Shown: one piece after another, positions 55,848-64,000 of the stretch
Layout: every line of letters begins with the position of its first letter
Numbering within the stretch: the first letter of the stretch is position 1
NCBI GenBank assembly: GCA_024403415.1
Contig: JAKSRY010000002.1
Span: forward strand, 1-64,000
Length of the DNA: 64,000 nt
From: Lachnospiraceae bacterium
GTDB lineage: Bacteria > Bacillota > Clostridia > Lachnospirales > Lachnospiraceae
Reading direction: 5' to 3'
Program-made: the position numbers and the translations under genes
Notes under the pieces: model-generated
The model's database searches: none
Told to the model about the DNA's origin: nothing
The model's input: the letters and a program-made list of their open reading frames with translations, nothing else

Positions 55848-57370
55848 AAATGACAGACAAAATTACTAAGATAGTTACTCCTAAGCGATTCTCAATATTT
55901 ATGGGTATAGTGTTTCTGGTGACACTCATACCAATGATCATATTGGGTTTTTATAATCATCCAAGTGCTGATGATTTCTCAATCGGATACGCGGCGTATC
56001 ACACTTTTAGTGACAGCGGTAATATCTTTGCGACAATCGGAACGGCTATCGCACATGCGTTCGATGACTGGCTGAACTGGATGGGTTATTTTACATCAAC
56101 CTTCCTGATGTCTCTGCCACCGAGTGTTTTTGGAGAGTTTGCATATAAGTTCAGTACATTAATATTGCTGACTGCTCTTTGCTCGAGTATCTGGTATCTT
56201 TTCAGAATGATTTTCAGTAAGGCTCTCGGTGCGGACAAATATATCGTAAATGCAATTGTTTTTATTATGCTGACAGGGCTTATACAGTGTATGCCGGTGA
56301 GCGCAGCTCAGGAGTCTTTTTACTGGTATTGCGGTGCTGCTAATTATATTCTCGTAGCATCACTTGCAATGTGGGAGATGGGTCTTTTGATATCTTTGTA
56401 TGTGGATATTAAAAGTCAGTCCCCAAAGAAGCACCTTGTTAAGAAGATTGCTACAGTTTTCTTGGGATTTTTAATTGGTGGCGGTAATCACCTTACAGCA
56501 CTTAATACAGTGCTTATAGCTATTATTATGTGGTTTGTCTTTTTAGTAACTAAATCACTTAAGAAAAAAGAAGTTAGAAGTATGATTTTGCCAACGCTGG
56601 GGCTCCTTATTGGTTTTGCACTTAATGTAATGGCTCCGGGAAATTCAACCAGAGTTGCTATTACCGAAGGAATGAGCCCTCTTAAGGCTGTATTGGTTTC
56701 GCTGTTTTACTACTTCAAGTACTGCATTAATGAATGGCTGACATGGCCGGTTATCATTATGCTTGTTCTGCTAATACCGCTGATGATACGTGCTGTCAGG
56801 AAGACAAATTTTGAATTCAGATATCCACTTATTATCGTATTTTTAGGATATGGGCTTACTTCTGCGATGATGACACCGAGTCTTTTTGCACTGGCCAATA
56901 TTGAAGCAGGCAGATTAAGGGCTCTGACATATATAATGTTCATTCTTACTCTTGTAATATCCGAAGCATATGTGATCGGATGGGCAGTTAAAAAATCTGC
57001 ATTCATCAAAAAGGATGTGAATATTTCAGACGGAAATTTTGGAAAAAATGAACTTTTGATGATTGTGTCAGTACTTCTGTTTACATTATTTGCTGTTGGA
57101 ATAACCGCTGTTCCGGAACCTGACTATTTTATTTCAACAGAAGCTATGTTAGAAGTAGCAGGTGGAGAGGCTGCCACATATTCTGCTGAATTAAATGAGC
57201 GTTATGAAAAATATATGTCAGGTGACAAAAATATAGTAGTTAAGCCATTAAGCGTTCATCCTAAACTTATCTTTTTTGTCGATATGGAGGGTGAAAATGA
57301 AGAGTGGATTTCGAATGCTGTCCGCAGATATTACAGATTGGAATCCGTAAAGATTGACGGGGAAGAGTGA
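55844..57370 (+). CDS. DUF6056-like membrane protein, putative GT-C glycosyltransferase
   Basis: 508 residues, about twelve membrane segments. The outer-loop acidic pair is in NHPSADDFSIG, and FYWYCGAANYIL matches the second motif of the proteins at 9675 and 38414. Four-base overlaps with the aminotransferase before it and the acyltransferase after it place it in a tightly coupled operon. It is the third member of this family in the window. Use of a polyprenyl-linked sugar is inferred from topology. Confidence 0.65.
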   Translation: MKMTDKITKIVTPKRFSIFMGIVFLVTLIPMIILGFYNHPSADDFSIGYAAYHTFSDSGNIFATIGTAIAHAFDDWLNWMGYFTSTFLMSLPPSVFGEFAYKFSTLILLTALCSSIWYLFRMIFSKALGADKYIVNAIVFIMLTGLIQCMPVSAAQESFYWYCGAANYILVASLAMWEMGLLISLYVDIKSQSPKKHLVKKIATVFLGFLIGGGNHLTALNTVLIAIIMWFVFLVTKSLKKKEVRSMILPTLGLLIGFALNVMAPGNSTRVAITEGMSPLKAVLVSLFYYFKYCINEWLTWPVIIMLVLLIPLMIRAVRKTNFEFRYPLIIVFLGYGLTSAMMTPSLFALANIEAGRLRALTYIMFILTLVISEAYVIGWAVKKSAFIKKDVNISDGNFGKNELLMIVSVLLFTLFAVGITAVPEPDYFISTEAMLEVAGGEAATYSAELNERYEKYMSGDKNIVVKPLSVHPKLIFFVDMEGENEEWISNAVRRYYRLESVKIDGEE

Positions 57371-58416
57371 TGGAGATGAAGGATAACATCAGAAAAAAGC
57401 ATATTGAGCTGGTGCGAGTCTTGGCAATATGTCTGGTGGTATTTCATCATACAGACATATGTTACGGTGTATACCACAATTCAGATAATCCTGTTGCGTA
57501 TGCCCTTTCATTGTTTGTGACAGTTTTATGTAATGTTGATGTTCCATTATTCTTTATTGTATCAGGCTATCTGTTGCTGAATAAGGAAGAAAGTATAAGG
57601 GACCTGTTCAAAAAAAGAGTATCGAGAATGTTAATGGTTCTCATTATCTTTTCAGTAATAATGTATGTCTTCTGGGTTCTTCGTGGGACCATAGAAACAC
57701 CTTCTGTTGGGGATTTCTTGAACAGGTTGTATACAGGAGATATACAGGGAACTTATTGGTTTTTATATAGTTATATAGGCTTTTTGCTCATATCTCCATT
57801 CTTGAGAATGATTGTAAGCAGGATAAAGCTTAATGAGTATTTTTATTTTTTTATATTTATGATTGTCCTTGAAATTGTATATATGATAGGAGATGGTACG
57901 GGAGTAAAACCGAGTGTTGATTTCAGATCTATTGTAAGATCTGTTTCAGAATATTCATTTTTTGCAATATCAGGCGGAGTTTTCAAAAAGTATGAAAAAG
58001 AACTGGAAACTATGTTCAAAACCAAATATGTGATATGGGCAACAGCTTTTAGTATTCTGACTCCAATGCTGATTGTCAGCATAAGTTTGCTTAGTGGAAA
58101 CGGATATGCCGAATGGGGAAGGTCAGCGTTTAGTACATTGCTTGGATTATCTCTATACTTTGTCATACATAAACTTGTGCATGCCCATGCGGAATCAAAA
58201 ATTTTAGGATTCCTGGCAAGAGGGGGAAAGTATGTGTTTGCTGTTTATCTTATTGAGCAGCTTATGCGTTCTCTTTATTTAATACCATATAAACACATGT
58301 TGGAAATCCTTCCTGCTACTGTAGTGGAGTTTATGTACGGCAGTATTGCAATTGTTACAGGTTTTTGTGTTGCCTTTGTACTAAAGAAAATACCCGGAAT
58401 CAAGAAATTGTTGTAG
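57370..58416 (+). CDS. Acyltransferase-3 family membrane protein
   Basis: 348 residues from the ATG at 57370, which overlaps the previous stop; another ATG lies six bases on. IELVRVLAICLVVFHHTD with the conserved His, DVPLFFIVSGYLLL and KKRVSRML are family motifs. About ten membrane segments. It should acylate a sugar of the polymer made by the surrounding transferases. It is the fifth member of this family in the window. Confidence 0.87.
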   Translation: MEMKDNIRKKHIELVRVLAICLVVFHHTDICYGVYHNSDNPVAYALSLFVTVLCNVDVPLFFIVSGYLLLNKEESIRDLFKKRVSRMLMVLIIFSVIMYVFWVLRGTIETPSVGDFLNRLYTGDIQGTYWFLYSYIGFLLISPFLRMIVSRIKLNEYFYFFIFMIVLEIVYMIGDGTGVKPSVDFRSIVRSVSEYSFFAISGGVFKKYEKELETMFKTKYVIWATAFSILTPMLIVSISLLSGNGYAEWGRSAFSTLLGLSLYFVIHKLVHAHAESKILGFLARGGKYVFAVYLIEQLMRSLYLIPYKHMLEILPATVVEFMYGSIAIVTGFCVAFVLKKIPGIKKLL

Positions 58417-58445
58417 AGCTGATATAAAGGCAGATATGAGGAAAT

Positions 58446-59579
58446 ATGAAAGTTTTATATCTTACTAATCTTCCGGCACCATATACCGTTGAGTTTTTGA
58501 CAGAGCTTGGAAAACACTGTGAGCTGACAGTTGTTTTTGAACGTCATTCTGCCTCAGACAGAGATAAAAAATGGGTGTCGGAGGCAAAAAAAACATATAA
58601 AGAAATATTCCTTAAGGGGATAAAGGTTGGACCGGAAAATTCAATATGTCCCGGAATAAAGAAGATACTTAAGGAAAAATACGATCATGTGATAATTGGG
58701 ATGTACAGCACATTCACTGCGATGATGGCCATAAAATACCTAAACAGGAAAGGGATTCCTTATATTATAAGTACCGATGGCGGACATATAAGAGAGAATG
58801 AAAATCCAAAGAAGAAGGCGTTTAAAACCGGACTTATAGGTGGTGCAAAGGCATGGCTGTCAACCGGACGTGTTGCAGACCGCTATCTGATGCATTATGG
58901 CGCAAAACCAGAGGGTTTGTATGAATATCCTTTTACTTCATTAAAAAAAGAAGAAATATTGGAAGCATCGGTAACTGATGAGAAAAAGGCAGAACTTCGG
59001 AAAAAGCTTGGTATTGAAGGAGAATATGTAGTTATTGCGGTTGGAAGATATATACCTCTTAAAAGATGGGAAATACTTGTCGAATCAATGCGTATGTTTA
59101 ATAACGAAGGTGATAATAAAGTTCACTGTTATCTCGTGGGAGGAGAAAGGGAAGAGCTTGTTCCTTTATTAGACGGAGCGGGAATACCTGAAAATTTCCA
59201 TACAATCCCATTTATGAAAACCAGGGAATTATTTGAATACTACCAGGCAGCAGATGTATTTGTCATGACAACAGAAACCGATGTGTGGGGATTGGTGGTT
59301 AATGAAGCAATGGCTAATGGACTTCCAATTGTTTCTACAGTGAAGTGTAATGCAGGAGTAGAACTTATAGAAGAAGATGTTAATGGTAAACTCATACCTG
59401 TCGGTGATAGTGAAAGTTTGTACAACGCTGTAAAGGAATTACTTTCGAAGCCTGAAAGGCTTACCCAAATGGGAGAGAACAATCTTAAAAAAATCAGTTC
59501 ATATACTTATGAAATGATGGGAATCAAAGTATATGAGGCTTTACTTGCAATAGGAAGTACAGATGGAGAACAAAAATAG
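58446..59579 (+). CDS. GT4-family glycosyltransferase
   Basis: 377 residues, GT-B fold. LYLTNLPAPYTVEFL opens the acceptor domain, VIAVGRYIPLKRWE begins the donor domain, and ETDVWGLVVNEAMANGLPIVST is the donor-binding EX7E-like region. It transfers a sugar from a nucleotide donor with retention at the inner membrane face. TGAGGAAAT precedes the ATG. Its 3' end overlaps the next GT2 gene by 17 bases. Confidence 0.92.
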   Translation: MKVLYLTNLPAPYTVEFLTELGKHCELTVVFERHSASDRDKKWVSEAKKTYKEIFLKGIKVGPENSICPGIKKILKEKYDHVIIGMYSTFTAMMAIKYLNRKGIPYIISTDGGHIRENENPKKKAFKTGLIGGAKAWLSTGRVADRYLMHYGAKPEGLYEYPFTSLKKEEILEASVTDEKKAELRKKLGIEGEYVVIAVGRYIPLKRWEILVESMRMFNNEGDNKVHCYLVGGEREELVPLLDGAGIPENFHTIPFMKTRELFEYYQAADVFVMTTETDVWGLVVNEAMANGLPIVSTVKCNAGVELIEEDVNGKLIPVGDSESLYNAVKELLSKPERLTQMGENNLKKISSYTYEMMGIKVYEALLAIGSTDGEQK

Positions 59580-60537
59580 ATTAACGATAATAACACCCTT
59601 TTATAAGGCTGAAAAATATATTGAGGACTGTATTAAATCATTGCTTGATCAGGACTTGGAAGAAGTACAGTATATATTTGTAAATGACGGAAGTCCGGAT
59701 GATGCAGATAAAATAGTTCAAAAATATGCAGAAAAGGATAAAAGAATGCTTCTGCTTACCAAAGAAAACGGTGGCCAAAGCTCAGCCAGAAATATGGCTA
59801 TGAAATATGCCAATGGTGAATATATTCTTTATGTGGATGCAGATGATTATCTTGAACCTAATGTTCTTGGAACTATGGTTAAGGCAGCTGAAGATAACAG
59901 TCTTGATATATTAAGGGCTATTATCTGTGATGTCAAGGGTGATGAAAAAATTCAGATTGATGAACTCGATAATCCCGGGACTGTTATGACGGGCAGGGAG
60001 AGATTAAGCCATAATATGATTTCATATTCTCTTTGCGCGCATATGTACAGAAGAGATTTCCTATTTAAGAACAATATAGTTTTTATGGAAGGTGTGTATC
60101 ATGAAGACATGGATTATGTTCCGAGGACCTTGTATTATGCTAAAAGAGTGATGGATCTTGATTTGTTCTTCTACGATTATGTCGTGGTAGAAGGTTCGAC
60201 AACAAACCATTACAGCTTAAAGAGAGTGGAAGATGTGTATCGGGTTGCTGTAAATGTGTCAGAATTTGTAGATAAAGAAGTATCTGCCGATGATTACGAC
60301 AACTATTTCAGAGAATATCTGGCATTTATGTTTGCACATGTTATTAGTCTTTGTATTGTAAGCGGACATTCATTAAAGGATTTTCTTGCATCAGGAAATA
60401 AGAAGCCTGAAGTCTTAAAACATCTTAAAACTTCAAAACAAAAGAAATATAAGTTACTAGGCATTATGTTGAAATTGAAGTTATATAAGCTTTACACCAG
60501 AATGTATCTTTTAAGAGAAAAGAAAGTTGAGAAATGA
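59563..60537 (+). CDS. GT2-family glycosyltransferase (EpsJ-like)
   Basis: 324 residues. IITPFYKAEKYIEDCIKSLL, FVNDGSPDD and the metal site YVDADDYLEP are intact, followed by HEDMDYVPR, typical of capsule and exopolysaccharide GT2 enzymes. No C-terminal membrane pair, so it differs from the GtrB-like GT2s here. It starts inside the preceding GT4 gene and ends 46 bases before the long fusion gene. Confidence 0.92.
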   Translation: MENKNRLTIITPFYKAEKYIEDCIKSLLDQDLEEVQYIFVNDGSPDDADKIVQKYAEKDKRMLLLTKENGGQSSARNMAMKYANGEYILYVDADDYLEPNVLGTMVKAAEDNSLDILRAIICDVKGDEKIQIDELDNPGTVMTGRERLSHNMISYSLCAHMYRRDFLFKNNIVFMEGVYHEDMDYVPRTLYYAKRVMDLDLFFYDYVVVEGSTTNHYSLKRVEDVYRVAVNVSEFVDKEVSADDYDNYFREYLAFMFAHVISLCIVSGHSLKDFLASGNKKPEVLKHLKTSKQKKYKLLGIMLKLKLYKLYTRMYLLREKKVEK

Positions 60538-60583
60538 TAGTATACGGAAAAAGAACCGGAACTTGCAACTAAAAGGATTATAA

Positions 60584-63500
60584 ATGATGGAATGCTCTGT
60601 TAAAAATAAATTGCATATAAGTGAGCTGTTTTACTATCTCATGCTGTTTTGTTTTCTTTCAGTAAGAGCAGTAGGAATTCAGGATGGCCAGTGGCCCTTT
60701 AAGGTGGCACTGATCCTTGGATTTATTTTCTTTGTACCCAAATATTTCACTACGAAATATAGCCTTTTGGAGCATATTCTGAATTTCCTTCTGATAACAC
60801 TTGGAATAGCGATATTTCTGAACAATGGGCATTTAGAAGCTCTTGTGGGATTTAGTATCGTAATTGGAATGAAAAATATCAAAATCAGAAATGCCATGGT
60901 ACTTACTCTTGGTATATGGGGAGGTTTCTTCATTCTGTCTGTCATAAGGGCTCTGCTCAGATTTTTTCCGGGATATGTTGGAACTGCAACAAAGACAGGA
61001 ATGTCTTTTGGAATCGTGAGATATTCTCTTGGTTTTACACACCCCAATGTTCTGCACATGACTTATCTCATTATTGTACTTCTCATTCTTTATTTTATCA
61101 GGAACAGCGGAAAGAAAAGCCTTTTGGCCGCAGTACTGCTGATGATAGGTAATATTTATATTTTTGCTTATTCAGTAAGTTATACCGGAGTTTTGGTAGT
61201 GACCTTTGCAATCGGTGTTTTTCTGTTCTTTGAATTGCGAAAGAAACTTACAATCATAGATGGGGTTCTTTCCGGTTTGTTTGTTGTCGGATGTTCACTG
61301 GTATTGATCGTCGGTGCTCTTCTTGTTGACGGAAGCCTAAAAGAACTATTTAACAAGGTTCTTAATGAAAGAGTTGAGATGACATCTACAGTATTTTCGA
61401 CGTACTCGCTGTCTTTGATAGGAAGGGTTGAGGATATTCATGCATTAGACTGTAATCTTGACTGTTCTTATGCATATATGATTTATTATTCGGGCATCAT
61501 TGTTTTTGCTCTGTTTGTTATCTCATATGTTATGACTGTTTTTAATGCCGTTAAGAAAAATGACAGGAGGTCACTTACAGTTTTACTCTCTGTCTCACTG
61601 GCAGGAGTTACTGAGCAGTTTGTCGGTAATCTTTCCTTTAAGAATTTGTCATTGTTTTTTATAGGTGACTATCTTTACAATGGATTTTTCAATTCCCTTG
61701 GAGAAAAATATACACTTCTTTCAAAACAGTATTCCCTCATTAGTGCTGAAGATATGTATTTGTCAAAGGAGTGGATGAATACTGTCAAAAAGAAGGTTTT
61801 GAATTATTTTTCAGGTACAAGGTGGTTAAAGTGCATATTGCCGGCGGTCGGCGTGGCAGTTATATGTAATCTTGTATTTAATATTTTTTGGACAGAGCCT
61901 AAACATGTATATGCTGCAGTAACGGATTATTCAGAAGGTGAAATGATACCTTATTCCGAACTTCAGGTATCAGCAAAAAATGAAAAATATATTGTTATAG
62001 GAGAACCAAAAGACGGAGATTATGTTGCAATTCTCGACTGGGTTAGTACTAAAGCAGAAACCTATCGAGGAGAAGTAAGCTCAGTTTTATGGGGATTTCT
62101 GTTTGGATTCCTGCTTTCGGCATTCATTCTAAATACAAGAAAGCTAAATTCTGTTTTCATTGAAGAAACAGTAGAAAAGTCCGGAAATATCGGTCTTCCC
62201 AATATGACAAAATGTTCTATTTTGGGAACGAACATAGCTGTGACCAATATGGGAAATACAGTCTCTTATTTAACACAGAATCTTGATCTTTTGCGGGGAA
62301 AATATATTTGTGTGTCCAATGTACATACGACGGTAATGTCATACAAGGATGCGGAATATCAGAAGGTGCAGAATAATGCAGTTCTTGCTCTGCCGGATGG
62401 AAAACCGCTGTCTTATGTCAGCAGAAAAAGAGGATATTTTCAGGCGGACAGAGTTGCAGGTCCCGATCTTATGACGGAAATATTTAAGATTTCGGCTGAA
62501 AAGGGATACAGACATTTCTTTTTTGGAAGTACAGAAGATACTTTGGATAAGCTTACAAAGAAACTTGAAGAAAGATATCCCGGGATTAATATTGTCGGAA
62601 CATATTCACCTAAATATTATGCAAACGTGAACGATATTCCGAAAGAAGAAAACGAAGAACATATCAGACTGATAAATGATGCAAAGCCTGATTTTATCTG
62701 GATTGGTCTTGGGGCTCCAAAACAGGAGTTGTGGATGGCTGCTCATGAAGGCTGTTTTAACGGCATCATGCTTGGCGTAGGGGCAGGATTTGATTTCCAC
62801 GCAGGAACTGTCAAAAGAGCACCCAAAATTCTTCAGATGTTATATCTTGAATGGTTCTATCGTCTGTTACAGGATCCCAAGCGTCTCTTTAAGAGATATT
62901 TCGATACAAATATGACCTTTATCAGAAAGACTCATATTGAAAATAAGAAACTTAAGAAAAACGAAATTTCTCATGAAAAGAAGAGACTCCTTATATATGC
63001 ACATTATTATGCTCCGGATGTCGCATCCACCGGTCAGATTCTGACAGAGCTTGCAGAGGGAATCGAAGATAAATTTGATGTAACGGTAGTTGCTGCTGTT
63101 CCGTCATATAGTGGAAAAATAGACGATTATTATAAAGAACACAGATTTTATCAGCAGAGCCTTAGAGGCGTCCGAGTTCTCAGAGTCAGAGTTCCTGAAT
63201 TTACCAAAGCCAATAAACTCAGCCGTGTAAGAAATATCGCCCAGTATTATTTCAGAGCACGTAAAGTGACTAAGAAGGTTGGCGGACAGGATTATATTCT
63301 TTCAATTAGTCAGCCACCAATTCTGGGCGGAATGCTTGGAAGATATGGTAAGAGAATTAAGAAAGCCAAGTTCATTTACAATATTCAGGATTTTAATCCC
63401 GAACAGATTGAATCGGTATCTTACAGTAAGAACAAGCCGCTTATTTCAGTGCTTAAATATCTTGACTATAAGAACTGCCGTAAGTCTGATTTGATAATTA

Positions 63501-64000
63501 CTGTTGGAAGAGATCTGGGTGAGACGATCGAAAGGCGATTTGCGAAAGAAAAGAAGGTTCCACATTATACAATTATCAATAACTGGATTGATGAAACTGC
63601 GATATATCCACTTGAAGAAAGAAATGAGGAAGTCGTTTCATTTAAGAAAAAAAACGGCCTTGAAAATAAGTTTATCTTTATGTATTCAGGTAATCTCGGA
63701 TTATACTATGATCTGGAAAATATGCTTAAGGTAATTGAAAAGATTCCGGAGAAGAAGTCTGCAGATGGGCGCGAGGTGGCATATGTTTTTATAGGAAACG
63801 GAACGCTTAAGTCAAAACTCGAAGAATATGTAAAATCTCATAATATGGATAATGTCATATTTTTGCCATATCAGGATAAAGAGAAACTGGTGTACAGCCT
63901 GAATGCCGCAGATGTCCACATTTGTGTAAATGCAAAAGGAATTAAAGGTGTAAGTTGCCCAAGTAAGTATTATGGAATAGCGGCAGTCGGCAAACCGGTG
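60584..64000 (+). CDS. Wzy-like membrane region fused to GT26 and GT4 domains (partial, runs off window)
   Basis: An uninterrupted frame of 1139 codons from the ATG at 60584 (AAAAGG seven bases upstream) to the last base, with no stop. Residues 1-415 are polytopic and look like an O-antigen polymerase/ligase: GFTHPN at 150-155 and DCSYAYMIYYSGI at 293 on. Two more membrane segments (about 417-438 and 500-517) flank an outer loop of about 60 residues. Residues 541-785 are a WecG/TagA/CpsF (GT26) domain with PDG at 604-606 and PKQE at 712-715. Residues 802 on are a GT4 domain (HYYAPDVASTGQ, MYSGNLG), still open at AAVGKPV; roughly 60 residues are probably missing. One protein could thus both extend and polymerise a repeat unit. 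Polymerase function is inferred from topology. Confidence 0.85.
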   Translation, partial: MMECSVKNKLHISELFYYLMLFCFLSVRAVGIQDGQWPFKVALILGFIFFVPKYFTTKYSLLEHILNFLLITLGIAIFLNNGHLEALVGFSIVIGMKNIKIRNAMVLTLGIWGGFFILSVIRALLRFFPGYVGTATKTGMSFGIVRYSLGFTHPNVLHMTYLIIVLLILYFIRNSGKKSLLAAVLLMIGNIYIFAYSVSYTGVLVVTFAIGVFLFFELRKKLTIIDGVLSGLFVVGCSLVLIVGALLVDGSLKELFNKVLNERVEMTSTVFSTYSLSLIGRVEDIHALDCNLDCSYAYMIYYSGIIVFALFVISYVMTVFNAVKKNDRRSLTVLLSVSLAGVTEQFVGNLSFKNLSLFFIGDYLYNGFFNSLGEKYTLLSKQYSLISAEDMYLSKEWMNTVKKKVLNYFSGTRWLKCILPAVGVAVICNLVFNIFWTEPKHVYAAVTDYSEGEMIPYSELQVSAKNEKYIVIGEPKDGDYVAILDWVSTKAETYRGEVSSVLWGFLFGFLLSAFILNTRKLNSVFIEETVEKSGNIGLPNMTKCSILGTNIAVTNMGNTVSYLTQNLDLLRGKYICVSNVHTTVMSYKDAEYQKVQNNAVLALPDGKPLSYVSRKRGYFQADRVAGPDLMTEIFKISAEKGYRHFFFGSTEDTLDKLTKKLEERYPGINIVGTYSPKYYANVNDIPKEENEEHIRLINDAKPDFIWIGLGAPKQELWMAAHEGCFNGIMLGVGAGFDFHAGTVKRAPKILQMLYLEWFYRLLQDPKRLFKRYFDTNMTFIRKTHIENKKLKKNEISHEKKRLLIYAHYYAPDVASTGQILTELAEGIEDKFDVTVVAAVPSYSGKIDDYYKEHRFYQQSLRGVRVLRVRVPEFTKANKLSRVRNIAQYYFRARKVTKKVGGQDYILSISQPPILGGMLGRYGKRIKKAKFIYNIQDFNPEQIESVSYSKNKPLISVLKYLDYKNCRKSDLIITVGRDLGETIERRFAKEKKVPHYTIINNWIDETAIYPLEERNEEVVSFKKKNGLENKFIFMYSGNLGLYYDLENMLKVIEKIPEKKSADGREVAYVFIGNGTLKSKLEEYVKSHNMDNVIFLPYQDKEKLVYSLNAADVHICVNAKGIKGVSCPSKYYGIAAVGKPV

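Noticed and set aside
60679-62800. Short frames on both strands in the right-hand end.
   Set aside because: All are shadows of the long fusion gene, which is open across the whole interval and carries intact domain motifs.

Overview
The window looks like a chromosomal segment of a low-GC, Gram-positive anaerobe of the Clostridia, most likely Lachnospiraceae (Butyrivibrio/Roseburia-like). This rests on gene content: a SAM-I riboswitch before metK, a SleB-like hydrolase, a RelQ-type alarmone synthetase, a DnaE-type polymerase III next to pfkA, and many Clostridia-style surface-glycan genes. The genus is inference. No rRNA, tRNA, CRISPR array, integrase or transposase was seen.

Layout. 1-401 is a higher-order tandem repeat. 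433-6128 holds envelope proteins: an SGNH-like protein, a YARHG lipoprotein, an alpha/beta hydrolase and an acyltransferase-3 fused to a Cys-rich domain. 6239-11150 is a sugar-nucleotide unit (pseB-like, a UAP-type pyrophosphorylase, galE) ending in a DUF6056-like membrane protein. 11331-19255 is mainly housekeeping and cell wall: relQ-like, a hendecad coiled-coil protein, an M23 peptidase, murA, an HD-GYP phosphodiesterase and riboswitch-controlled metK. 19731-21943 is a leftward MaoC/SDR/acyltransferase operon. 22147-38393 is a housekeeping backbone (dnaE, pfkA, trmH-type methyltransferase, proC, argF, coaX, dusB) into which short glycan-decoration modules are set: GT2 + acyltransferase, and MBOAT + SGNH.

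38414-51761 is a dense rightward run of twelve genes for surface-glycan assembly and O-acylation: DUF6056, GT2, acyl carrier protein, MBOAT, SGNH, pyruvyltransferase, hexapeptide acyltransferase, membrane protein, GT, acyltransferase-3, MBOAT, SGNH. It ends at a strong terminator. A second glycan unit starts at 51887 and runs off the right edge: FAD oxidoreductase, two GT2s, DegT aminotransferase, DUF6056, acyltransferase-3, GT4, GT2, then one very long open frame.

That last gene (60584 to the window end, at least 1139 codons, still open) is the standout. It joins a Wzy-like polytopic membrane region, a WecG/TagA/CpsF (GT26) domain and a GT4 domain in one polypeptide. The other main theme is redundancy: three MBOAT/SGNH pairs (one with its own acyl carrier protein but no visible loading enzyme), five acyltransferase-3 proteins, three DUF6056 membrane proteins and three membrane-anchored GT2s. 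Together they suggest a heavily and variably decorated cell-surface polysaccharide.
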